A program made the position numbers and the translations under genes. A model generated the notes under the pieces. It searched no databases. It saw nothing but the letters and a program-made list of their open reading frames with translations, and had not been told where the DNA came from. A stretch of 6,662 nt of DNA from Candidatus Latescibacterota bacterium. GTDB taxonomy: Bacteria > Latescibacterota > 4484-107. Every line of letters begins with the position of its first letter. Positions within the stretch are counted from its first letter, which is position 1. The DNA is taken from positions 1 through 6,662 of the forward strand of contig JAUWMS010000143.1 in the NCBI GenBank assembly GCA_030613045.1, in the 5' to 3' direction. This document shows, in pieces, positions 1 to 5,266 of this stretch.

Positions 1-19
1 GGTGACTGGCAAGATGTAG

Positions 20-388
20 TTATTTCCTCTCTACATAATTGACGCCATCTAACCCCTTGAAATCAGCATCTTGTGTCCAAACAACAGCGTGATGTGCGCG
101 AGCTGTTGCTAAGATAACGCTGTCGGCGAGTGGCAGTTTAAGATCTACTCCGATCTTGGCGGCCGTCAACGCAATAGAGTCATTCAAGGGTACGATTGAC
201 CCTTGTTGCATCAAGGCAACCGCTTGAAGTGCAGCGTCTTCATCTCGTTGCTGAAGAAGGCGTTTGAATACTTCCAAGATACAGATAGTGGGAACAATGA
301 GATGGTCAACCTCCTCAACGGGAGGAGCAAAGAGATCAGCATTGGGACCATCAGCAAAGTATTCGAGCCATCCGCATGAATCAACCAA
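20..388 (-). CDS. vapC: PIN-domain ribonuclease toxin, VapC-like
   Basis: This 122-residue protein is a compact PIN-domain protein, the expected length for a VapC toxin. Such toxins are Mg2+-dependent RNases that act on tRNA or rRNA in the cytoplasm when freed from their antitoxin. The four acidic positions of the PIN active site are visible: D3 in VDSCGWLEYFADGPNAD, E39 in ILEVFKR, D89 in LPLADSVILATA, and D107/D109 in TQDADF. The only usable start is a TTG. Its frame is closed by a stop six codons upstream, with no ATG or GTG between. It sits 2 nt after the antitoxin stop, and an AAGGA lies about 12 nt upstream inside the antitoxin gene, so translation is probably coupled and weak. Family and pairing are secure; the RNA target is unknown. 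Confidence 0.9.
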   Translation of the reverse strand: MVDSCGWLEYFADGPNADLFAPPVEEVDHLIVPTICILEVFKRLLQQRDEDAALQAVALMQQGSIVPLNDSIALTAAKIGVDLKLPLADSVILATARAHHAVVWTQDADFKGLDGVNYVERK

Positions 389-390
389 GT

Positions 391-597
391 TTATATACGA
401 TCCTTATCGCGCTTCACCGTGGTGTCAATCCCTTTCAGAAAGCCGCGCATTTCTTTGATTTTTTTTACGGGGATCAACTCGATACGATTTCCGTACCGTA
501 ATACCTGGATCTTTGCGCCGGGCCGGATATTCAATGATTCCCTCACTTCGGGAGGAATCCCTACCTGAAATCCGGGAGAAACCGTTACCGTCTCCAT
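391..597 (-). CDS. vapB: AbrB/SpoVT-fold antitoxin of the PIN toxin
   Basis: The 68-residue product has the swapped-hairpin AbrB/MazE DNA-binding fold at residues 1-46: VTVSPGFQVGIPPEVRES followed by LNIRPGAKIQVLRYGNRIELIPV. A charged tail follows (MRGFLKGIDTTVKRDKDRI), of the type that wraps around the PIN toxin in VapBC complexes. By family knowledge it neutralises the toxin and represses its own operon. I chose the ATG at 597 because GAGGAG lies 6 nt upstream; a TTG two codons earlier (603) is possible but sits too close to that site. It directly precedes the toxin gene (2-nt gap) and has its own promoter. Confidence 0.88.
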   Translation of the reverse strand: METVTVSPGFQVGIPPEVRESLNIRPGAKIQVLRYGNRIELIPVKKIKEMRGFLKGIDTTVKRDKDRI

Positions 598-625
598 AAC
601 CAACTCCTCGATATATAATTTGAAA

Positions 626-671
626 CACCAGCAGCCAACACATTATGATGTCTGCATTTTTTTCGCTGGTG
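626..671. promoter_or_regulatory. Inverted repeat, possible antitoxin operator
   Basis: CACCAGC (626-632) and GCTGGTG (665-671) form a perfect 7-bp inverted repeat with further scattered matches outside the core. One arm lies at the predicted transcription start of the toxin-antitoxin operon and the other about 30 nt downstream of it in the leader. AbrB-fold antitoxins commonly bind paired half-sites at their own promoter, so this is a candidate operator. It is short enough to arise by chance. Confidence 0.3.
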
Positions 672-680
672 GTGAAACAA

Positions 681-709
681 AAGATATGAAAAAACACTCG
701 TCCTGTCAA
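681..709 (-). promoter_or_regulatory. Sigma70-type promoter of the toxin-antitoxin operon
   Basis: On the minus strand a perfect TTGACA (709-704) is followed after exactly 17 nt by TATCTT (686-681). The predicted start is near 674, giving a leader of about 77 nt before the antitoxin ATG at 597. A perfect 12-bp palindrome, AAGAAGCTTCTT (708-719), abuts and overlaps the -35 box by two bases and could be a regulator site. The rest of the leader (598-680) holds the inverted repeat listed separately and no further gene. Confidence 0.6.
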
Positions 710-720
710 GAAGCTTCTTT

Positions 721-860
721 CACGTTCTCACCGCAAAGGCGCAAAGGTATGCAAAGAAACGGCAGAGAAAAGACAGGTTGAGGTTGAGAAAAGCGGGACT
801 GGGTAGTCTCAACCTCAACCTTTGCCTTGTTTGAAGTTCTCTGCGCTCTCCGCGGTGAAG
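721..860. repeat. Non-coding interspersed element with 15-bp perfect inverted repeat
   Basis: The core is a perfect 15-bp inverted repeat, AGGTTGAGGTTGAGA (775-789) and TCTCAACCTCAACCT (807-821), with a 17-nt loop. Outside it, imperfect arms of one motif face each other: CACCGCAAAGGCGCAAAGG from 729, and on the opposite strand TTCACCGCGGAGAGCGCAG reading inward from 859. Short frames across it translate to low-complexity peptides such as PLRLCGEN with no family resemblance, so I treat it as non-coding. It fills the gap after the stop at 864. It could act as a hairpin ending that transcript, but only a short, interrupted T-rich stretch (GTCTTTTCTC) follows on the minus strand. Confidence 0.65.
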
Positions 861-863
861 ATT

Positions 864-1859
864 TTATCCCCCCACACTCAACTCCGTACAGATCAATTTC
901 ATCCATGCGATAAATTCGCCGACCAGATCGAAGGTGATGGCGGGCGGTTGTTCGTCGAGCTGCGTGTAGATCAGAGAATGCACCCAGGCCCCGCTTTCGT
1001 GCTGCGTTTCGGTCAGGTAGTCGGCCACCGCGATGGCACCTCCCCGGTACCGATTTTCTCCCGTAACGCGCGCCATTATGGAGGATCCCCAACCCACCTT
1101 GCCGCTCGCGGGCATGCGGAATCGGTCCTCCGCGCAGTGAAGCAGAAAATCATAGCACCGTGCTCCGCCCCGGACATATCGCTCGTCTCCGGTGGCCGCA
1201 TAGAGTTTTCCCAACGTAGCCATCGGGAAGCCGTAGTAGAAATAGAATTGGCGTTTTTGGCGGGTGTCCACCACGAAAAAGGGCGCCTCCTCATCCGTAA
1301 ACTTGGTGATCGAACGCGCCTCCTCATCGGCCCGAACGTAGAACCGCTCCTCCGGATGAGGCTGATTCTCTAACAGGCGCACCATAAAATCTCCGGCCCA
1401 TCTGGCCTGCTCCAAAAATCCGGTGACGAGACAGATGTGAGCGGCTGAGGCCGTGCTGAGAATATCATAGGGTCTCCCTTCGGCCGCGGAGAATCCGCCA
1501 GTCGGACCTTGTTTCTTCAGAATGTGCGGCATCGCCCGGTACGAAAGGTCATAGCGCCCGATCAGATGCGCGCCGTAGGCAATCCAGTGGTTCGTATAGG
1601 CCGGATATTCCTCGAACCAGGGGTTAGATCGCCCCGTAAAATCGCCGTCATCCTTTGCATAGCGCTTCTGGATAAAGTCGGCCACAAGCATGGCTTCTTC
1701 GGAGCGACCGATCAACGCCAGCGACGCGATGTTCTTGTAGTAGCAATCCAGCGACGCGGCCTCTTTTCCGAGCGACCCGTCGGGCTGTAAGGCGTCCAGC
1801 ATGAATCGTCCGGCTTTCTCAACAACCGTCTGATATCGGCTGATGTCAATGGGTTTCAT
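864..1859 (-). CDS. Putative alpha/alpha-toroid protein of unknown function (six-hairpin glycosidase-like or prenyltransferase/squalene-oxidase-repeat-like)
   Basis: The 331-residue product has no signal peptide or membrane segment and is probably cytosolic. It is built of repeated amphipathic helix pairs (roughly residues 8-28, 36-66, 86-115, 133-165, 205-242, 252-284, 306-325). Recurrent glycine/aromatic turns lie between them (PDGSLG at 26-31, DDGDFTG at 70-76, GPTGGFS at 118-124, ESGAWV at 288-293). This is the look of an alpha/alpha toroid, as in six-hairpin glycosidases, sugar epimerases, or squalene-cyclase-type repeat proteins. No diagnostic catalytic motif could be identified. The ATG at 1859 has GAGGA 7 nt upstream. 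It lies downstream of the aldolase on the same strand after 272 nt, so a carbohydrate role is suggested by context only. Confidence 0.75.
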   Translation of the reverse strand: MKPIDISRYQTVVEKAGRFMLDALQPDGSLGKEAASLDCYYKNIASLALIGRSEEAMLVADFIQKRYAKDDGDFTGRSNPWFEEYPAYTNHWIAYGAHLIGRYDLSYRAMPHILKKQGPTGGFSAAEGRPYDILSTASAAHICLVTGFLEQARWAGDFMVRLLENQPHPEERFYVRADEEARSITKFTDEEAPFFVVDTRQKRQFYFYYGFPMATLGKLYAATGDERYVRGGARCYDFLLHCAEDRFRMPASGKVGWGSSIMARVTGENRYRGGAIAVADYLTETQHESGAWVHSLIYTQLDEQPPAITFDLVGEFIAWMKLICTELSVGG

Positions 1860-1901
1860 AAGTTTTTCCTCGCTTGGAGCGTCTCCGAAAGGACCAAATC
1901 A

Positions 1902-1951
1902 AACACCGAAAGAAAACCCCAAACCCGGTCTGTTCGGTATGCTTCGGTGTT
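1902..1951. repeat. 9-bp perfect inverted repeat in the aldolase-toroid gap
   Basis: AACACCGAA (1902-1910) and TTCGGTGTT (1943-1951) are perfect complements around a 32-nt loop that contains another TTCGGT. It lies in the leader of the toroid gene, about 43 nt from its ATG. No T-tract follows on the minus strand, so it is not a convincing intrinsic terminator. It may be one of the genome's interspersed palindromes or a regulatory hairpin. Confidence 0.4.
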
Positions 1952-2007
1952 GGATATGTGGACTAAGAACAGAGAGTAAATAACTTCCTCAACACCAGAC
2001 TACACCA

Positions 2008-2074
2008 ACCACGAAATACACGAAATACACGAAAGAAGAACCTGCTCTGGGTGTGTTTTCGTGTATTTCGTGGT
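2008..2074. repeat. 18-bp perfect inverted repeat with 9-bp tandem units
   Basis: ACCACGAAATACACGAAA (2008-2025) is perfectly complementary to 2057-2074. The left side also carries nearly three tandem copies of CACGAAATA (from 2010 to about 2035), so the right arm can pair in two registers. The element follows the aldolase stop by 58 nt and fills most of this gap together with the repeat at 1902-1951. It might stabilise or end the aldolase transcript; there is no downstream U-tract on the minus strand. No gene is seen between 1860 and 2131. Confidence 0.7.
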
Positions 2075-2131
2075 CCATGTTTTTTTGCCTGACACATGGG
2101 AAGATGATCTAATGCTCGATCCTCAGCGGCT

Positions 2132-3127
2132 TCAGGGCGTCCGTGCTTTCAGGGTCTGGGCCACGACTTCCGACACTAATTCCACCAAACGATTCTCATC
2201 CAATGGAGCCGATGCCGGCATGGTCGCAAAGGAGCACGCACCACAGGCAGCGCATAAGTCGTTGAATCGGGTGCAAATACCCGCGCTTCCGAACACCTCA
2301 AGCCGTCCCTCCACAACTTCCTGGATGGTTTCGGTAGCTCCCAACATCAGATCCTGCAAGCCGATAATCTTTCCATTCTGCTCCAACATACGCCGCACCT
2401 TGTTCACCGCTTCCCGGCTCATCTCCGTAAAAAAGTTGATCTTGCTGATCCCCAATTGCACGGCCTTGCGAAAGTCCGCGTCCGGGATGCCTGAACCACC
2501 GTGCAACACGAGAGGAACCGGCACGAGTTTCTTGATCGCTTCGAGGCGTTCAAAATCCAGTTTGGGCGTTCCCTTGTAAAGCCCGTGCGCATTGCCGATG
2601 GCAACGGCCAAAGCGTCCACCCCGGTGCGCTGGACAAACTCCTCGGCCTGTTTCGGATCGGTATAAAATTCTTCGTGCGCCACGGCCAATCCATCGGATC
2701 CCTCCGAGCCGCCGACTTGTCCTAACTCCGCCTCCACACTTACACCCACCGCGTGCGCAATCTGTACCGCGAGGCTCGTCTGCTTGACGTTTTCCTCAAA
2801 AGACAGCTTGGAGCCGTCGAACATCACGGAGGAAAACCCGCAGCGGATGGCTCGCACTACGGTCTCCACGGTCTCTCCGTGATCCAAGCCCAAGACCACC
2901 GGCACCGAAGCCTTGGAAGCCATGTGCTCGATGGCCGGGGTGATCTGCTCGATATCCACGTATTTGAAGTGCACCTCCGCGATCAGCAAAATGACGGGCG
3001 AATGCTTGGCTTCGGCGGCTCTCAGAATCCCGTTCAGGAATTCGAGATTCACCAGATCGAACGCTCCGATCGCATACCCGTGACGATCTGCGTGCTGTAA
3101 TACCTGGTTGGCATTGATTAGGCTCAT
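2132..3127 (-). CDS. Class II (zinc) ketose-bisphosphate aldolase with cysteine-rich C-terminal extension
   Basis: This 331-residue cytosolic enzyme belongs to the class II fructose/tagatose-bisphosphate aldolase family (Fba/GatY/KbaY type), which cleaves a ketose bisphosphate to dihydroxyacetone phosphate plus an aldehyde. Visible hallmarks are LDHGE (catalytic D82, zinc ligand H83), VMFDGSKLSFEENV from 101, EAELG with E134, GNAHG with zinc ligand H181, LVLHGGSG with zinc ligand H209, and KINFFTE around N231. These positions match family numbering closely. The usual fold ends near EVFGSAG (277-283). About 48 further residues follow and include C285, C292, C295 and C298 (C-x6-C-x2-C-x2-C), then a final helix. 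The ATG has AAGGAG 7 nt upstream. It follows the FGGY kinase on the same strand. The true substrate (fructose, tagatose or another ketose phosphate) is not determinable here. Confidence 0.93.
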   Translation of the reverse strand: MSLINANQVLQHADRHGYAIGAFDLVNLEFLNGILRAAEAKHSPVILLIAEVHFKYVDIEQITPAIEHMASKASVPVVLGLDHGETVETVVRAIRCGFSSVMFDGSKLSFEENVKQTSLAVQIAHAVGVSVEAELGQVGGSEGSDGLAVAHEEFYTDPKQAEEFVQRTGVDALAVAIGNAHGLYKGTPKLDFERLEAIKKLVPVPLVLHGGSGIPDADFRKAVQLGISKINFFTEMSREAVNKVRRMLEQNGKIIGLQDLMLGATETIQEVVEGRLEVFGSAGICTRFNDLCAACGACSFATMPASAPLDENRLVELVSEVVAQTLKARTP

Positions 3128-3213
3128 AAAATTGCTCCTTGTATATTATGATTAGGGTTTTGGAGTGCACCGACCGCGTCGGTGCATGCGGTAACACGGT
3201 TACCGCACTCCAT
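3124..3213 (-). CDS. Possible 29-residue leader peptide coupled to the aldolase
   Basis: An ATG at 3213 has AAGGAG 7 nt upstream and opens 29 sense codons (starting MECGNRV, ending NIQGAIL). The stop overlaps the aldolase start as ATGA, a typical translational-coupling arrangement. The frame runs straight through the twin-hairpin element, so ribosomes on it would melt both hairpins ahead of the aldolase ribosome binding site. Against it, the peptide has no recognisable family, and an interspersed palindrome can carry an open frame by chance. It could therefore be a regulatory leader ORF or a coincidence. Confidence 0.25.
   Translation of the reverse strand: MECGNRVTACTDAVGALQNPNHNIQGAIL
3161..3212. 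repeat. Twin perfect hairpins enclosed by a closing stem
   Basis: Two hairpins stand back to back one base apart. TGCACCGAC (3166-3174) pairs with GTCGGTGCA (3178-3186) around a 3-nt loop. GCGGTAAC (3188-3195) pairs with GTTACCGC (3199-3206) around a 3-nt loop. TGGAG (3161-3165) and CTCCA (3208-3212) can close the base, giving a three-way cruciform. It sits between the kinase stop and the aldolase ribosome binding site, with no T-tract after it. An RNA processing or stability element, or a mobile REP-like palindrome, is therefore more likely than a terminator. Confidence 0.75.
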
Positions 3214-3237
3214 ATTTGAACTCCTTACCATAGGAGG

Positions 3238-4746
3238 TCACAACAAACGATTAATCTCTCTCACTGCGGGATAGATTCCTTTGTAGATCTCAAATCGTTC
3301 TTCATAAAGTGCGTGCTTCTTCGGGTCGGGTTCAAAGACTTCTTTCACTTTGACCCACTGCGCCACGGCCTCCTCGACCGAATCGAACTCCCCGATACCG
3401 AGTCCAGCCAGGATTGCCGCGCCCGCCGAGGTGCCTTCCGACCCGTGGAGCGAGGCGATGGGTTTGCCCATAATGTCCGCTTTGAGCTGCACCCATGTGC
3501 TCGACTTCGCGCCGCCTCCGGTGATCCGCATGGACCGGATCGGGATTCCGGCCTGCTCCAATAGCTCCACATTCAGTTTCATCTCGAACGTCACACCCTC
3601 GAGGATCGCCTTGACGATATCCGCCCTGGTGGTCTCAAGCGTCAGTCCTATCAGGACGCCCTTCGCGTGCATGTCGAAGTGAGGCGTTCCCGTCATCGTA
3701 AAGTGCGGCAAGACCATCACGCGGGCCGGCGATTCGGGTAGATCGGATAAGATGATCTCGTAAGGATCCACGCCCTTTCGTGCCGCCTCCTGCTTCTCCG
3801 TCTCCCCGAACGTATCCCGATACCATCTCAGCAGGCATCCTCCGGTGAAATTAAACGCCAGCGTAACCTGAAGGCCCGGAGCCACGTGCGGATAACAGGT
3901 AAAATTATTTCGGAGCATGCCCTCGATGTCCCCGGGGCACCGCTCAAAGGTCGGCGCAATGCATTCCACCGTGCCCACGCCGTACGCGGCCATGCCCGTT
4001 TCTATCACCCCGGAACCCAGGGCGTTGCACAGTTGATCGTGTCCGCCGGTCACGGCCGCCACGCCTTTGGGCAATCCAAATTCCTTCGCCACGCTCTTTG
4101 AGATCGTTCCAACGACAGTCCCGGAGGGCGCTACGTCGGGGAACAAGCGCTCGTCCAATCCGGCGATCTCCAACATCTTTTTGGACCATCGCTTTTCCCG
4201 CACGTCGAAGGCCATCTGACGCGCGGCGAGAGAATAATCGGTGATCGGAGGAACGCCCAACAGATAGAACACGTATTCTTCGTAGCACAAAAATTTCCAG
4301 ACCCGCCCGAACACCGCCGGCTCATGCTCCCGCATCCACATCATCTTGGAGATGGTATGCATCGGATGCAAAGGCATGCCCGTGATCTCAAAAATGTCCT
4401 CCGGCGAAAGCTGGGTCCGCCACCACTCGGCGATTTCCGTGGTGCGCGTGTCGAACGAAATCGGCGTATTGTAGAGAATCTCCCCGTCGCTGGACAACGG
4501 CACAGCGGCCTCCCCCTGAGAGGACACGCTCAGGGCGCGGATGGGATCGCTCCTGGTCGCCCCCGCCGCTTCGCGAATCACGGCTTTGATGGCTTCGGTG
4601 ACCTGATGCGCATCCAACTCCATCCAGCCCGGCTGCGGAGAAAGCAGGGGATATTCCCGATAGGTGGAGGCGAGGATTTTTCCCCCGACATTGAAAGCCA
4701 CCGCCTTACATCCTGTCGTGCCGACGTCAATTCCGAGCAGGCTCAC
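3238..4746 (-). CDS. FGGY-family carbohydrate kinase (xylulokinase-like)
   Basis: The 502-residue enzyme has the full two-domain FGGY fold and the family's usual length of about 500. It transfers phosphate from ATP to a sugar or polyol in the cytoplasm. Visible signatures are LLGIDVGTTGCKAVAFN at the N-terminus (phosphate-binding loop, D7), FDTR at 98-101 in the sugar-binding region, VTGGHDQ with the probable catalytic base D237, RITGGGAKSSTW at 407-418 and GSEGTSAGAAILAGLG near 435-450 in the ATP domain. I chose the GTG at 4746 because GGGAGG lies 8 nt upstream and the product then begins like its relatives. A TTG nine codons earlier (4773) would overlap the preceding gene. Overall it resembles xylulokinases, but GGHDQ replaces their usual GGGDN, so the substrate may be another ketose or polyol. 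Confidence 0.92.
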   Translation of the reverse strand: MSLLGIDVGTTGCKAVAFNVGGKILASTYREYPLLSPQPGWMELDAHQVTEAIKAVIREAAGATRSDPIRALSVSSQGEAAVPLSSDGEILYNTPISFDTRTTEIAEWWRTQLSPEDIFEITGMPLHPMHTISKMMWMREHEPAVFGRVWKFLCYEEYVFYLLGVPPITDYSLAARQMAFDVREKRWSKKMLEIAGLDERLFPDVAPSGTVVGTISKSVAKEFGLPKGVAAVTGGHDQLCNALGSGVIETGMAAYGVGTVECIAPTFERCPGDIEGMLRNNFTCYPHVAPGLQVTLAFNFTGGCLLRWYRDTFGETEKQEAARKGVDPYEIILSDLPESPARVMVLPHFTMTGTPHFDMHAKGVLIGLTLETTRADIVKAILEGVTFEMKLNVELLEQAGIPIRSMRITGGGAKSSTWVQLKADIMGKPIASLHGSEGTSAGAAILAGLGIGEFDSVEEAVAQWVKVKEVFEPDPKKHALYEERFEIYKGIYPAVREINRLL

Positions 4747-4765
4747 TTCGTGTCCCTCCCGTTCC

Positions 4766-5266
4766 TCAGGCAAAAACAGCCGCCTCCAAGCGTCCGATAC
4801 GCCGTTGTGCCTCCTCTAATGTTTCCTGCATAGCCAACCAATCCGACTCCGCCTTTTTCTCTTCTACCCCCTGAACAATCTTCTTGATCTCGGCAAGCTC
4901 CGACTCCAAAATCGCATAGTCTTCCCGATGATCCACCAATCTCGCTTCGAGGCCCTCTATCCGGGTTCGGAGATGCGTGACGTGCTCTTCAAGTCTCGCG
5001 AAGCCCACATTCAATTCTTCGCGTACCGTCCTGATCTCTTTGTCCACACCGTCGAAACGTTTGTCCACGCCGTCGAAACGTTTATCCACCCCGTCGAAGC
5101 GTTTGTCCATCGCATCGAAGCGTTTGTCCGCTTCGGCAAATTTCCGATTCATCCCCTCAAATTTTCCGTGGATATTCAGAAATTCTCTGCCAATCATCCC
5201 GGCGAGCTTTTCCTGAGAGGCGTCTATCATCCCTTGAATTTTCTCCAGATCCCGATCTTCTAACAT
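4766..5266 (-). CDS. Heptad-repeat coiled-coil protein of unknown function
   Basis: The 166-residue soluble product is almost entirely charged, helical coiled coil. Residues 44-77 hold consecutive seven-residue units of the form DKRFDGV (ADKRF, DAMDKRF, DGVDKRF twice, DGVDKEI). A second coiled-coil segment spans roughly 80-136 and a short helix ends the protein near 142-164. It has no signal peptide, transmembrane segment or catalytic motif. I chose the second ATG (5266), with GGAGG 5 nt upstream. It overlaps the acyl-kinase gene by 7 nt (ATGTTAG), and the kinase gene follows after 19 nt, so it is embedded in the metabolic operon. An ATG at 5290 would add eight residues. A scaffold, oligomerisation or tethering role is conceivable; none is shown. 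Confidence 0.8.
   Translation of the reverse strand: MLEDRDLEKIQGMIDASQEKLAGMIGREFLNIHGKFEGMNRKFAEADKRFDAMDKRFDGVDKRFDGVDKRFDGVDKEIRTVREELNVGFARLEEHVTHLRTRIEGLEARLVDHREDYAILESELAEIKKIVQGVEEKKAESDWLAMQETLEEAQRRIGRLEAAVFA
5042..5125. repeat. Four 21-bp tandem repeats inside the coiled-coil gene
   Basis: Four adjacent 21-bp units (5042-5062, 5063-5083, 5084-5104, 5105-5125) share the pattern GTCCAC-CCGTCGAA-CGTTT, and a decayed fifth follows to about 5143. The first two differ at one base; the fourth has drifted most. Each unit encodes one heptad of the coiled coil, so the array grew by in-frame duplication. It is coding sequence, not a CRISPR or regulatory array. Confidence 0.9.

Noticed and set aside
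822..1373. 183-codon open frame on the plus strand
   Set aside because: It begins in the non-coding repeat and runs antisense to the toroid gene, which has a good ribosome binding site and coherent helical pattern; the plus-strand product looks random.
2061..2579. 172-codon plus-strand frame starting inside the 18-bp inverted repeat
   Set aside because: It is antisense to the aldolase's conserved coding sequence and starts in repeat DNA; no plausible ribosome binding site or domain.
3128..3160. CATAAT-like -10 box just upstream of the aldolase
   Set aside because: No acceptable -35 hexamer lies 16-18 nt upstream; that position is inside the hairpin and reads GC-rich, so a separate aldolase promoter is not supported.
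4324..4833. 169-codon open frame on the plus strand
   Set aside because: It lies antisense across the strongly recognisable FGGY kinase and the end of the coiled-coil gene; its translation shows no family features.
5042..5125. Regular 21-bp repeats considered as a CRISPR or iteron array
   Set aside because: There are no spacers, the units are contiguous, and each encodes one heptad of the coiled-coil protein in frame.
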